A DNA stretch of 64,000 nt from Anisodus tanguticus (lineage: Eukaryota; Streptophyta; Magnoliopsida; Solanales; Solanaceae), in NCBI GenBank assembly GCA_034509755.1, contig CM067550.1, positions 1,853,001 to 1,917,000 on the forward strand, written 5' to 3'. Each line of letters starts with the position of its first letter. Position 1 is the stretch's first letter. The position numbers and the translations under genes were made by a program. The notes beneath the pieces were generated by a model. It was given only the letters and a program-made list of their open reading frames with translations, was not told the DNA's origin and searched no databases. Shown in pieces: positions 45,203 to 58,539 of this stretch.

Positions 45203-48200
45203 ATGGTGAAAAAGGCTAAGAAAAAGACCAGAGGTGGTATGAAGGAGAAGCGGAATCCCGTGGCATCTCCAAATCCTATCGATCAACAAGACGCTCAAGA
45301 AGTTAATGCACCTGAGGAGGATGGAGTTACAGCTGTGAATGATAAAAAAATATGCCCCCATATTGATAAAGGTATTGATGTGGAGAAAGTATCGTCTAAA
45401 CTTGGCTCTTCAGGACCTGTTAGATGTGAAGATTGCAGAGAAGAAGCAGTTAATCGACGGGCTAGGAAAGGAAAAGGTAAACATGGAAAAAAGAAGGGAG
45501 GTGGAGAATCGAAGTCGGCGTCTAAAGCCATTTGGGTCTGTTTAGAGTGTGGTCATTATTCCTGCGGAGGTGCTGGATTTCCTACTACTCCGCAGAGCCA
45601 TGCAGTTCGGCATGCAGGACAGTACCACCACCAATTGGCTGTTCAATTTGAAAATCCTCAGCTGTGCTGGTGTTTCCCGTGCAATAGACTAATTCCTGCT
45701 GAACAAAAAGATGTATTACACGACATTGTCAAGATGATTAAAGGGCGGCCATCTGAAGAGCCTAGTGTTGATGTTGAGGATGTTTGGTTTGGGACGAGGC
45801 GTATCACGAGTGAGATCAAGTCAGAAGCTAGTGGTTACGTTGTTAGGGGATTGTTTAATTTAGGAAACACTTGTTTTTTCAACTCAGTAATTCAAAACCT
45901 ACTAGCGATGAATAGATTACGGGATTACTTTCTTGAACGGGACGAATGTGATGGTCCTCTTGCTGCTGCTTTTAAAAAGCTCTTTGCTGAGACTAGTATT
46001 GGAGATGCCTCAAGAAACACTGTAAATCCGAAATCCTTTTTTGGTTCTCTGTGTGCGAAGGCTCCGCAGTTTAGGGGATATCAACAGCACGACAGTCACG
46101 AGTTGCTTCATTGTTTGCTTGACGGTTTGTCTACTGAGGAATTGACTGCAAGAAAGAAACTCAAGTCTTCTCAGGATGATGGAAAGTCTCCTACTTATGT
46201 TGATGCCATCTTTGGGGGTCGTCTCTCTAGTACTGTTACTTGTCTTGAATGTGCACACTCTTCGTTAGTGTACGAGCCATTTTTGGATCTCTCATTACCT
46301 GTTCCCACTAAGAAGACTCCATCTAAAAAAGCTCAACCAATTTCCCGACCGAAGAAATCAAAACATCCTCCAAAGAGAAGTGGAAGAGTTCGGCCCAAAA
46401 TTAGCAGAGATACAGCTTCTCTTAGTTCTCAAGAAATCGGTAGCAAGACGGAAGTTCCTTCCGATTCTGCATTGCTAGATTCTCTTGATGCTAGCTCTGT
46501 GGCTGATAATATGGGTTTAACATCACATAATTTATATTCCTCTTTGAAGTCTAATAATGAAGAAAATGTCAACGATGTTACTGGGCAGGTGACTTCAGTG
46601 GACAGTTCTACATGGTTGGATTATCTTGATCAAGATATCATGCCTAATGGTAATGACATGGCTTCTGAAATAACGTCTCCTGATTCGTGTTCCTCTCAGA
46701 AGTCCAATATTAATGAACAAAATGACAATGGTGTTACTGGACAGTCAACGACTTCAATGGACAATACATGTTCGGAGTATCTTGATCAAGATATTATGCC
46801 TAAGGGTGATGACGTCACATCACAAATTGATATTCCGTCTAATCAGGGTTGTGCAACTGAAAATGTTGTTCAGCCTAATGTGTCCTTGCAAAATGATCTG
46901 AATGCTCATAGTGACAGTAAATTGACATATGAAGAAGTAGCAGCTAAAGATTTGGATGCTAGAGAAGTTGAGCATAACTCAGCATCAGGCAGCCAAGTCC
47001 TCTCGGTAGATTCAAATCTTGATTCATCAAGGCTGGGGGAAGTTGAAGCGCCATTACAGTTACAAGATTCAGAAATTATGTTGCTTCCATATAAAGAAGA
47101 AACCTCAACTACCAGTGACGTACTAAAAGGAGAAGGTGAAGATTTTTTGGACTTTGATGGTTTTGGAGGTCTGTTTAATGAACCTGAGACGGTAGCAGGG
47201 CCCGCTGAAAAGCCTTTACCAAATGGATTCGGAGAAGCTAGTTCTGCAGTTGGAAATAGCACCGAGTCTGATCCAGATGAGGTTGATAATATTGATGCTC
47301 CAGTATCTGTGGAGAGTTGTTTGGCTTGTTTCACAAAGCCTGAGCTTCTATCTAAAACTGAACATGCTTGGAAATGTGAAAACTGTGCAAAACTTCTACG
47401 AGAACAGAGGATGAGATCAGAAGGCGGGATTCATTCAAGTCAGGATGAAGCTAGTAGTCTAGAAAATTGCGACAATCAGAACGATGGAGTTCAATTGGAT
47501 GAACGTTCTGCTAATTATGAATCTGGAGAAAGTGAGAACGAGACAGACTCTAAAGGTGTCAAAGTGGAAAGAGATGCAACTAAAAGGATACTCATTGATA
47601 AAGCTCCTCCTACTTTGACAATTCATCTAAAGAGGTTCAGCCAAGATGCTCGCGGACACTTAAGTAAGCTGAGTGGCCACGTGAATTTCAGAGATACTAT
47701 TGATATCACACCATTTGTTTATCCCAGGTGCATTAATTTTCCTTCACTTTGAAGATCAGTTAAAATCAGAATTCTTAGCTTTGTCTTCGAGCAATTTTCT
47801 TTATCTTGTAATGATTACCTGCATTTATTTGTCAAATCTACGAGATCCATGTCAGTTAAGTGTCCTCTTTAATCATAATAAGCTTTTAGAAGATGAGAAT
47901 GAATGTTAAATGTAATAATAAGCTTGACCTTAGACTAAAGAATTAACTATCATATTGAGATTATGGAGGAACACAGTTGCTACTTTCTTCTCTGTCTGAA
48001 GATTATTCATTATGGTATTTAAGTTCATTAAGGCAGACAAAAAGAACAAAAGAAGCAGGAGTGCGTGTCGGTAGATTTTCAAACTTATTAAATAAAATAA
48101 TCCATCTGAGGTTTCCAGCAACTTAAAGCATGTGATGGTAAGGTAGGTATAGTTAACAACAACACCCGGTGTAATCCCACATGAGGGTAGGTATAGTCGT

Positions 48201-50917
48201 GGAGCGTAAATGATTTTCCTTTATCAAATGTATGAATGCATACATATTTCGGTATAAATATTTGGTTTTGCGAAACTAAGTTGCTCGGACTTGGGTGCGG
48301 GTATCCGAGTGTCGGATTCGGAAAAATCTAAATTTTAAGATGCGGGTGTGCGTATCCGGGGGTGCGGGGATTCAGCTAAGAAAATTCAAAATATAAAAAA
48401 TAGAGCTATAAAGATATATCGATGCTACTGTCTACTATCCAAACTCAGAACACTCCCTTGAATTCTTGGTTTCTTTGAAACACGAAGCAGAAAAAATGTG
48501 ACAAAAATACTATAATATTGAAGGTATGCCATTTTCCTTCTCTTAAATCCGCTTTATCTTTAATTTCGAGAAATCGAATCTCAATTTTCCTCCAAATTTT
48601 CGATGTACTCCGGTCAAAGTATCCGAAGTTGGTTGACCGTATCCGGGACGTATCCCGCACCCGTATCCCCTTATCTGGTACGGGGACGGCACCCAAAACG
48701 GAGAGTCCGCTCAACTTAGTTGCGAAATGACTTGGTGCTTTAGTTAATAAAGTATCACAATTTTTGTATTTTAGAGTCCCAAGTTAGTCTCTCTGTTGTT
48801 TCTTGGATAGAAAATGATTCTATTAGAGGGTATCTCAAGTTGGAAAGCACCTCCAACCTTAAAAGTTGTGGGTTCGAGTTACCGAGTGAGCAAAGTACCG
48901 TATAAAAAAAAACAAAAAAGGGAAATGATTCTACTATGTGAATTATAAAACTTTGTTAGCCTGAGTGCTGATTTCAGGACTCTGGCTTTTCGGAAGAGGC
49001 TATATTTTGGAGGGTTTAAGGTGAGGTGAGGGCAGTACCTGGGAAGGCTAGATAACCTTCATGATATCGTTTTGTTCCTCTTTTTATGAATATGATTTTG
49101 GAAGAGAGGATTGCCATATATAACTGTAACATAATACTTGTGAGCCCTTACTTTCTATCAATTTTGTTCTATGACCATGATATCAACTGTCTATTAATTT
49201 TTATCAGCATCACAGTTGTGTGTAAAGATTTGGAAATGCTTTTGGAACTTGTTTACATTAGGGCTTGAGAACAATAGATAGCTTTTAAATGATCCTGTCC
49301 AAAAAAATAAATCTCGTCAACACATAAGTACTGTATTTATTTATCTTTTTTTTTAATTTCTTGCCCCTCTTGGTGATGTGTCATATGGTTTTCTCTTTAA
49401 ATTAGTTAAGCGAGATAATTGTCTGTGAATCTCAGTTCTAACCTGTTCTGTCAGTTTATCATTCATGTTCTCAAATTTTAGACAGTAACACTGATCTAAG
49501 TGAGGTTTCTGCATGGAAATTGTTATTCAAATGAATAAAGATATACAACAACTACACCTCAGTCTCCTAACTTTTTTCAAATGATATGAACATCTTAATT
49601 TATGTTCCATTGCTAACCAATTTGGGAATGACTCTGCTGAGTTTAATCCATAAAAAATGTTTCTTTAGTGACCTTTATGAGGAAGAAGATAGCAGCGCGA
49701 GTTCTTTGATTTTTACATCTTGCTTCCTAGGACTCTGTTTCATGAATGAAGTTGTTCTAATTGGTATGTGGATACCTTTCAGTTCTCATTAAGTTTTCAT
49801 CCGTAACTTTAGCTCTGCCAAAAACTGTTGCAAAGGATGAAATTATTGGCGGATATGTGAGTATCTATTCTAAGTAGGATATGAACTCTATTCTTTTCAA
49901 ATGTTTGTACAGTTTATGGCTGATTACATATTGGACTCTGGACATCTATTATTGTAGTATAAAACCTATTCAAAAGAAGAGATTGAATTTGTCTTTTGAA
50001 AAGAAGTAGATTGATATGCGTAGAATTGATTCCTTTTCAAAGAAAAAGATATGCGTAGAATTGATGATAGTAAATAAAACGAGATTTGTGCTGTGAAACC
50101 AGAAAAGAAAGAGAAGACATTTGAACTAAGTAGAGTGAGACTCTTTGAAAAGCTTGTAATATTAGGAGGTGGGAAGAGACAAACAAAGGGCGAAAGGAAG
50201 TACTGCATATTATCTCAAGGACCGAGTAGGGCCTCTTACTTATTTTGGACTTCTCGAGTTCCGCTTGTACATTTGCTTCTTAGTAAAGCTTTATAGCCTG
50301 CTGTCCTGAAGCTTCTGTTTCAAAATGTCAGTTTGCACTTTAAAGGGTCATTTGGTTGTTGGTTAGAGTTTTGTAGACTTTAGTAATGTAGGGATTTGTT
50401 ATGCAAGGTTTAGTTATGCATGTATTGGTTATTCTATTACATAGATTCATTACTTGATGTGCTGAACTTTATACATAGTAACTAAAATGCTATCAAATAT
50501 GATATTCGTTGTGCTGATTTTAATATATGAACAACTTGCCGTTGTGCTGATTTTAATACATGAACAACTTGCTTCTTAACCAGCAACCAAATGACACCTT
50601 AGTACCTCAACAATTTGAAGTCTCCTTTGCAAAATGGAATCTGTACTGCACTTGTTTGATGATGAAATGATGTAAACTGCAGGTGCCTGCAGAAGGAGGT
50701 TTACAAATACAGACTTGTGGGTGTTGTGGAACATTCGGGGACTATGAGGGGAGGTCACTATGTTGCGTATGTTCGAGGAGGCCCAAAGATTGCTGGGAAA
50801 GACAAGGACGCGGAAAATTATGTGTGGTATTATGCCAGTGATGCCTACGTACGAGAGGTCCCTTTGGAAGAAGTTCTTCGGAGTGAAGCCTATATTTTGT
50901 TCTACGAAGAGATTTGA
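45203..50917 (+). CDS. Ubiquitin-specific protease with ZnF-UBP domain (UBP1/UBP2-like)
   Basis: Two coding exons are at 45203-47727 and 50683-50917, GT-AG, joining in frame (Pro-Arg-Cys) to 919 residues. It removes ubiquitin from conjugates (cysteine protease, USP/C19 family). A Lys-rich head precedes the ZnF-UBP domain, which begins CPHIDKG at residue 51 and has CEDC, CLEC and HAVRHAGQYHH, to about 165. The catalytic domain opens GLFNLGNTCFFNS with Cys224, then YQQHDSHELL (~293-302). A long Ser/Asp-rich insert (about 370-690) follows, then a C706-x2-C709/C-x2-C zinc pair and LTIHLKRFSQD. The His box GTMRGGHYVAYVR (His867) and YYASDAYV (Asp895) come from exon 2. All catalytic residues are present. 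Closest to plant UBP1/UBP2 and animal USP16/USP45. Which paralog is not resolved. The start is the first ATG after the intron acceptor. Confidence 0.95.
48150..48202 (-). mobile_element. TS SINE tail remnant in the protease intron
   Basis: AACAACAACACCCGGTGTAA and TCCCACATGAGGG are the reverse of a TS 3' end. Confidence 0.6.
48276..48719. mobile_element. hAT-type MITE, 444 bp, in the protease intron
   Basis: Inverted ends CTAAGTTGCTCGGACTTGGG and AGAGTCCGCTCAACTTAG are flanked by a perfect 8-bp duplication TTGCGAAA (48268-48275 and 48720-48727). It is GC-rich in its subterminal parts. The 89-codon frame inside is incidental. Confidence 0.9.
48823..48922 (+). mobile_element. Minimal 100-bp tRNA-like SINE
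   Basis: A-box-like TATCTCAAGTTGG, B-box TGGGTTCGAGTTACC, then an A-rich tail. It is flanked by AAATGATTCTA on both sides (48812-48822 and 48923-48933). The body is hardly longer than a tRNA. Confidence 0.82.
50342..50601. mobile_element. TIR MITE ~80 bp upstream of the last protease exon
   Basis: The ends AAAGGGTCATTTGGTTGTTG and CAGCAACCAAATGACACCTT are inverted copies. GTTGTGCTGATTTTAATA is doubled inside. Possibly Tourist- or hAT-like. The target duplication is ambiguous. Confidence 0.75.
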
Positions 50918-52494
50918 TACGAATTTCTTTGCAACTTTTTTGACATCAAAATGGTTGGGGTTGAGCTGATCACCCTACATGTTATGCGTGTGAGAAACAA
51001 ATACGTATACTCAAAGAGAAGGGGGATTTCTGGAGGGGTTTGGAGGGTAAAATGTGAGTTGTATTACTACAATCATAGAGTATTAACACGCCCATTTTTT
51101 GTTATTTCAAATTTTCAATGTTCGAAATGTATGTCGAGAAAGAGTGTAATTCTTTCACCACAATTTTTCAAACATTTGTCAAATAACACAATGTACAAAT
51201 ATGATATAAAATATGTTATACTCCATTAATCATGAACTAACTACCTCGTGTGTTGATAATTTTGGAGAATCCTTCAATTATGTAAATTAGAATAGTAGAC
51301 ATAACATGGATTCCCGAGGAAGTAAAATTGAGTCGCAACTTAAAATACTTCTATTATTATTATCAGTAGGACTCTAAAATCGTAAATATCGGAATAGTCC
51401 TAAATATCAGAATATTTTATCAGGAAAAGTAACATGGAATAATTATAATTATGCTACACAATTCAAATGAGTAAATTATTTATATAAGGTAAAATCTTGT
51501 GTAATTTTAAAAACCTAATTTTTAGATTTCCTAGGTAGTTTAAATAAGGAAATACTTAATAACCAAAATTTTAGTGGAGTCCTAAATTATAGAAAATAAA
51601 TAAAATTACAATTTTAATCAATATAATTTTTCATATGGTAAAAAAAAACATTTTTTTTAAAGGGCTTCGTGCTTTTAATATATAATAATTTTAATATTTA
51701 TGAATTTAAAATTAATTCCATTTGACAATAACAGTGGATAATGTCCAACGTCAAATCTATTTTTAATATTAGAAAAAGGGGGCGATATTTCGCTAAGGGG
51801 CCTTGTACATTTATATATTATAATTATATAGGGAAAATATATATATGAATTCAATATGCAATTGTTGTTTTCTATTAAAATTTTAATTATTAAATATACA
51901 ATAACTTTCATATAAATATTTGAAAGTTTAGTGCACCGGATTGCCTTTTTTTTTTGTGCCCTTTTCCATATAAATATTTGTATTCAATGGACTAATTTTT
52001 AAAAATGAACGACGTTAGTGTTCGACAATAACCACGTATTCCCTATGGGATTAAACTTGGTGTCGAAATGGACTAATAGTAGGTGTGTCCTTCGTGTTGT
52101 AACGTTAGTTCTTCAAAGTGCAATATGATTTTCTAGCTCGTTTAAATAAGGAAAGAATATATAAGGTAAAGTCTTGCTCAAGTTGAAACAATTTAGGATT
52201 TCTTACTTAGTTCAAATAAGTAAAGATTAAATAGTGTAGTAAATTAATAAAATGTGTATATAAAGAGATTTTAATAGTGAATTTTGTCTAATTTTGGTGT
52301 ACGCATTAGTGAGAACAAGCTTTTAAAAATAACATAAAAATTAATTAAAAGGTATGTTTGCATTCTACCATAAAAATTAGCAAGTTATAAAATAATACTT
52401 ATTTCGAATTAATTAATTAATTGATTATACTGTTATACATACAAAAAAGACTTCTAAATCTAAATGAATTCGAAGTTTTCCGGAATGCAACGAT
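50918..52494. other. Protease gene 3' flank and AT-rich spacer
   Basis: 3' untranslated region followed by unrecognised AT-rich sequence. A 22-bp piece at 51930-51951 (GTGCACCGGATTGCC) is the reverse of an Au SINE head. Confidence 0.55.
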
Positions 52495-54022
52495 CAATAA
52501 TCTGCACAAAATTGTAAATAAGTCAATTTTAAATTATTAATTATGTATGAAACATTATAAATAATAATCACAACTGAAAATTTCTCTATTAACAAATGTC
52601 TATAAGGAGTACACGATCATTTAGCATTGTATAATTAACTTCAATAACATACTAAAATTTTACAAAGCTTACCTCAAATCACAAGCAAATTTATTTCTGC
52701 AATCATAAATACTATCAGAATTTCATATTAAAGAATATAAAATGAAGAAACAAATATAAGAGCTTAGTCACATAAAACAAATTTGTCTTACTCTCTTCAT
52801 CTTATAAAGGGAATAAAATCTCACAGATTATATAAAAACATCAATAAATTTACAGGAAACAACCTCTCAAAAGAATTGAGATATTATTGAAAACTTAAGT
52901 AACATTAAGAAAAGGTTATGCTCCCGATGAGTAAAAATTGGGTGGAAATATTCATGGTACCTTCAACAATTTCTCATTGAAATATACTATCTTCAACAAA
53001 CTAATTGGTAATTAGACTCAAGGAGATAACTAATTAGAGAAAAGTACAAATAGTTAAATTAGCCTATAATTTAAGTAAAATTGATATTTTTAAAAATCTA
53101 AATCTCAGAGCTCAAAGATTAAAAAGAAAAAGAAGAGAAATTCGTAGCTAAACTCCGACAAAGGCAAATATAACTTTCAGAACGTAATAAGTTGATTTTA
53201 TGTGCATAAAAGTATAATGTTTAATAGAATTCGAATAGTAAATGGGATAAAAAAGTAGACACCACACCTTAAAACTAATACTTCTTAAAATATTTACGAT
53301 GAAGAATTTGAAATAGTACCAAAATAATTCTATAACAGTTAATTTTATGAGATGAGGAAAATTATTTACCTGAATCGATGGAACTATCAAAATTCCATTC
53401 AGATGCAATAACGCCAACTGCAAATATCTTCTTAATAACATAATTTTTAAATCATGTAATATATATATAATACAATCAATTAAAAGAGGTAATGAATTTT
53501 TTTTCCTTGCAAAATATGAGAATCTGGCTACTAATTAGAAATTAATAATTACTATAAAACAAAGGCAAAAATAATCTCAAATTAATAAGATCATTAATTG
53601 TTATGAATTAAAATGCCTAATCAATTTACTGTGACGATCCAAATAACCTGTACAAAATTATAAATAAGTCAATTTTAAATTATTAATTGTATATAAGACG
53701 CTATAAACAAAAATAACAACTGAAAACTTCTCAATTAACAAATGTCTATCAAGAGTACATGATCATTTATTTTATTATTATATAACTTCAAGAACACATT
53801 AAAATTTTAGAAAGCTTACCTCAAATCACAAGCAACTTTATTTCCGCATTCATAGATACTATCAAGATTTCATGTTAAAAAATATGGAACTAAGAAGCAA
53901 ATATAAAAGCTTTGCCGGATAAACCAAACACATCTCTACTTTCATGCGACTTTCTCATTCGAATATACTATCTTCAACAAACTAATTGGTAATTAGACTC
54001 GAGGAGAGAAAAATACAAAGTT
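52495..54022 (+). repeat. Direct duplication, copies 52495-53060 and 53634-54022
   Basis: AGTCAATTTTAAATTATTAA, ACAAATGTCTAT, AAAGCTTACCTCAAATCACA and ATACTATCTTCAACAAACTA occur in the same order about 1.1 kb apart. Copy 2 lacks ~180 bp before the last block. No protein is encoded and the function is unknown. The sequence between the copies is AT-rich without recognised features. Confidence 0.85.
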
Positions 54023-54220
54023 AAAAAGGAATTTTTATTAACGACAACAACAAAGCAAAGGACAAAACCTCATATGATCAATGTGTGAGAAGCATCATAC
54101 CTTTAGGTATTTCTCTTATAAAAAAAAATTATAGCAACCTATTTTCCGGTGCAAGATCAAACCCAAAACATTTAGATCATAAGCAACAAACAAGCAAAAA
54201 GTGAAGGGGAGAAAAGGCTT

Positions 54221-54380
54221 CGTAGAATTGTATTAATCTCCCTTAGGGAGTCTTTTCTCATTAATACAAAATATATATAGGGTGTACAATGTGAAATCTT
54301 TATACAACAGGAATCCTATATCTACCATAATTACACAAGACTAAATATGGCTAAATATTATTATTGTACACACTTTAATA
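54221..54380 (-). repeat. 3' LTR of Copia element 54221-59033
   Basis: CGTAGAATTGTATTAATCTC to TTGTACACACTTTAATA. The first base has mutated from T to C compared with the other LTR. Confidence 0.92.
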
Positions 54381-57300
54381 CACCCCTTCAGTCTGAGCGG
54401 GTGGAGGTCAGACGCTAAGACTGGATCTGAAGTCGAGGAAAAGTTGTCTAGGAAGGTCTTTTGTGAATATATCCGCATACTGATATGAAGACGGCACATG
54501 CAATACCTTGACATGACCAAGAGCAACCTTTTCACGAACAAAGTGGATATCCATCTCAATATGCTTGGTTCACTAATGTTGAACTGAATTATGAGATAGA
54601 TATATGGCAGATATGTTATCACAATAAACCAAAGACGCCTTACGTAATGGACATTGAATCTCCAAAAGAAGGTTTCGGAGCCAACAAATTTCAGCAACAA
54701 CATTAGTAACGCCTATGTACTCTGCTTCTGCACTCAAACGTGATAATGTGGCTTGTCTCTTGGCAGACCCAGAAATGAGATTATCCCCTAAGAACACACA
54801 GTAGCCTGAGGTGGAGCGTCGCGTGTCGGGACAACCTGCCCAATCAGCATTCGTATATGACAACAACATGGTCGGTGCTGAAGGATATAGATGCAATCCA
54901 TAATCAAGTGTGCCCTTAACGTATCAAATGATACGCTTAAGGGCAGTAAAATGGGGCTTCCTAGGGGCATGCATGAACATACAAACCTGTTGAACTGCAT
55001 AAGTAATATCAGGCATGGTGAACGTAAGATATTGCAAAACACCTGCAAGACTCATGTGAAGAGCGGGATCGGATACAAGATCACCATCAACATCACTGAG
55101 CTTTGATTTTGAGTCAACTAGAGTGGACATAATCTTGCAGTTCGCCATTTTAGCCCTGTACACTATCTTCTCTGCATACTTGCGCTGACACAAAACATAG
55201 TATCTGCAGAACGAGTCACTGATATCCCCAAAAAATAGCTCAACTTCCCCAAGTCAGTCATAGCAAATTCGGTTTTAAGTAAAGCAATGATCTCATTTTC
55301 CAGCAAATTAGAACAGGCAGTAAGTACAATGTCATCCACATATAACAATAAGTAAGCAATGCTACTACCTCGATGAAAAATAAATAGGGAATTATCATAT
55401 TTGCTGCATACGAATCCAATTTGCATAATATACTGTGCAAAGCGATCATACCACTCTCGAGGGGCCTATTTCAAGCCATAGAGTGACTTACGAAGACGGC
55501 AGACATACTGAGGGGCTGCTGGATGGACAAAACCAGTAAATTTGGTGCATATAAACAATTTCTTTCAAATCCCTATGTAGAAACACATTTTTCACATCAA
55601 GCTGATGAATAGACCAATGTTTACCATAACAATACTCAGAACTGTACCAATAGTAGCCGATTTGACAACCACATTGAATGTCTTACCACAATTAATACCC
55701 TCATGCCGATTAGTGCCATTAACCACAAATCTCGCCTTATACCTCTCTAGCTCATCAATGTCTCTGTATTTGTGACGAAAAAGCCACATGCAACATATCA
55801 CATTCACCCCTCCGGTCTAGGAACCAAATTCCAAGTGTGCTGATTAGTTAAAACATTAAATTCCTAATGAATGGCTGCATTCCAATTAGGGTATTATTTG
55901 GCTAATCTTGGGTTTTTGGAAATTAGAGATATAGTTTGGGTAGATAAGTTAAAGTGGAATTTGGGTAGATAGGTTAAAGTGGAATTTGGGTAGATAGGTT
56001 AAAGTGGACTTTGGGTTTAAAAATCTCGTGTTGGGATCGGGTTTCCATACGGTGTGTGGGGACAGGGGCAGTTTTGGTATTTTGTTTGGTTGGTGGATTT
56101 TGGTCACTGCTTTGGTAGGTGGTGTCGGTCTAGTGATGGTGACAATCGATGAGATAGGCAGTGGGTGAGTAGTGTCCTGGACTGTCAGCGAGTTTAGTGG
56201 ATGAGACGATGGATGTGATGGAGAGGTATAGTGTGGGTTGGGCGAAGTCGGGTATGGTGACGGTGGTGGGTTAGGACTGTACTGGGGTTGTGTTGGTGTA
56301 TAGATCAGAGGTGCAGTGACCGGTAGGTTTTTGGTGGAGGGGTGGTTGATTGGGTAGTCGACTATAGGGTTTGTTGGAGGTGGCGAAACAGTCGGTGGTG
56401 GCTGAGGGTTCCGGTTGGTGGTGGGATTGATTACCGGTGGTGAGACAGAGAATCTGTGACAATTGTTGGTGGTGGTGGCAATCGGCATTATCTGAGATGG
56501 AGACATCGGCGGTGACGAAGACGTAGAGATGTTGCCGAAGGTGGCAACAGATGGTGGCAGTGACGGGGTTACGACAGTGGACTGACGAAGTTGGTCGCCG
56601 GTGATGGTAGAGGCGACGGGACACCTTGGACAGGGGACAACTGGGATACAAAGGTGGTAGGACTGAAGGAAAGATTAAGGGAGACCGAGGCTGGACTGCC
56701 GGTGGTGGAATTTGGTGTGGCGGCCGCCGCCGGAACAGTGGCAGCATGACGGAATGCTTATTGGACAAGCGGTGACGGGTCCGAATCTTCAAGGAATTAG
56801 TAATCAATGACTCGAAATTTTTTAATGTTGTCAAACGGAAAAACATACTCAACAAAGGTGATATGGCGAGAAATTATGATTTTATCGGTGGAGAGCTCAT
56901 AGCACAAGTACCCCCTATGGTTTGACGGAAAACCTAGGAAGGCGCACGGAGTAGATCAGGGTGCTAATTTGTGAGGGGTCGTGGATGTCATATTTGGGTA
57001 ACACAGACAACCGAAAAATCTAAGGTGGTCATAGGTAGGGATCCGAAGGTAGAGAATTTTGGTGGGTGTCCTATTTTGAATCGCACGGGTAGGTGAAATG
57101 TGAAGAATGTTTTCTGCCATTTTTAATGCATATACCCAAAAGTTAGGGGAAGAGATGCATGAAAAATGAGGGTACGAATCATATTATTAATGGTGTAGAG
57201 AATTCTTTCGGCTTTACCATTTTGAGGGGAGGTGTGGGGGCACGAAAAATGAAAAACCATGCCATTAGCCGCACAAAATTTATGAAATAGAGAATTATTG

Positions 57301-58460
57301 AACTCACGATCATTATCACATTGAAACTTTTTATGCCTTTTTCAAATTGCGTTTTAACCAGTGTACGAAACTCAACAAATTTGGAGAACACTTGAGATTT
57401 GAGTTTGAGTGGATAGACCCAAATAAAGTGTGAGAAATCATCCAAAAATACCAGATAATATTTGTGGCATGAGTTGCTAGTTATGGGAGATGTCCATAAA
57501 TCAGCGTGAATAATATCAAATAGAGAGAAAGTAGTACTCATAGAAGTCGTAAATGGTAGTCTAACGTATTTTCCTAACTGACAAGAGGAGCAACTATGAG
57601 ACAGGTTTCTTTTGTTACATTGGATTAAATTTCAGTTTCTAAGAGAATAAAAAATGTGAGAACCCGGATGACCAAGTCTACTATGCCACATTGAAGGAGA
57701 TATGGTTATTAAAACGGTAGGAGGAGTGACACTAGCAGCGGATGTGGGAAGGAAAGTATATAAGTCCCCCTCACTATTGCATCTCGTAAGGAGTTTCCCG
57801 GTACGGAAGTCCGTTACAGAAAATCCAAACGTGTCAAAATTAATTGAGACAAAATTATTGGTGGAAAATTTTCTAACAGAGATTAGATTTTTGATGATGT
57901 TTGGGGCATAAAAGACGTTTTTAAGAGAGAAATGGGGATGCGGTGGTGGCTAAGGGTGTGGCCAAATCCTTGAATTGGAATGCGATGACCATTACTGACC
58001 ATAATAGATTGTGGAGATTGTAATTTACGTAGTTGAGAAAGATTAAAAGAATTGTTGGTGAGATAAGACGTGACGCCCGTATCTATATACCACGCATTAT
58101 CGGGTTGTTGGCGGGTCAAAGTGCCAAAAACATGGCCCAAACTGGTTTGTGGATGGCCCAGAGTGGAGAAGTGGGACTGATTTCTATGGGCTGTCGGATG
58201 TGGTTCCAGACTGTTGGGCCGTTGCTGGGTTGAGGGGTTGTGGGTCGAATGGCCGTGGCCCAGCATTTGGTCTGGGGCGAGCTGCACTGGGGCTGGATGT
58301 TGGGCCGCAGCTTCTGGGCTGAGTCCGGTGGCCACAACTGCTGGGGGCTGCTGGGCTCAAGATGGAAGCCCAGTTCCCAGCTCGACCCTTGCTGCCACTG
58401 TTGTGCTTCTTTCCCCCGCCATGTTCGTGGTGGTTTCTGGCCATGATGGCTATCGAAGAT
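54381..58460 (-). pseudogene. Broken Copia polyprotein without gag domain
   Basis: A short Gly/His/Pro-rich frame (about 58446-58190) leads to protease WYIDTGVTSYLT (active-site D-T-G kept). A pre-integrase remnant follows, then an integrase core (57541-57179, DIIHADLWTSP) that shifts frame after the FEKG segment. Next comes a long Pro/Thr-rich linker (56855-55949), RT pieces with YVDD (about 55340) and an RNase H frame (54896-54573, ADWAGCPDTRRSTSGYCVFL, ALSRLSAEAEY-like). Only ~760 bp separate the LTR from the protease, too little for a gag domain, and no UBN2 gag or zinc knuckle is seen. Inactive. Confidence 0.9.
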
Positions 58461-58539
58461 CGGGTAGGGGAGAGAAAAAAAAATGGGGAGTTTTGGGACA
58501 TAAACTGCACGTATATGAGGCAGAAAACAACCTTATACG

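Noticed and set aside
48445..48714. 89-residue open frame on -
   Set aside because: It is contained in a hAT MITE with target duplication. Not a gene.
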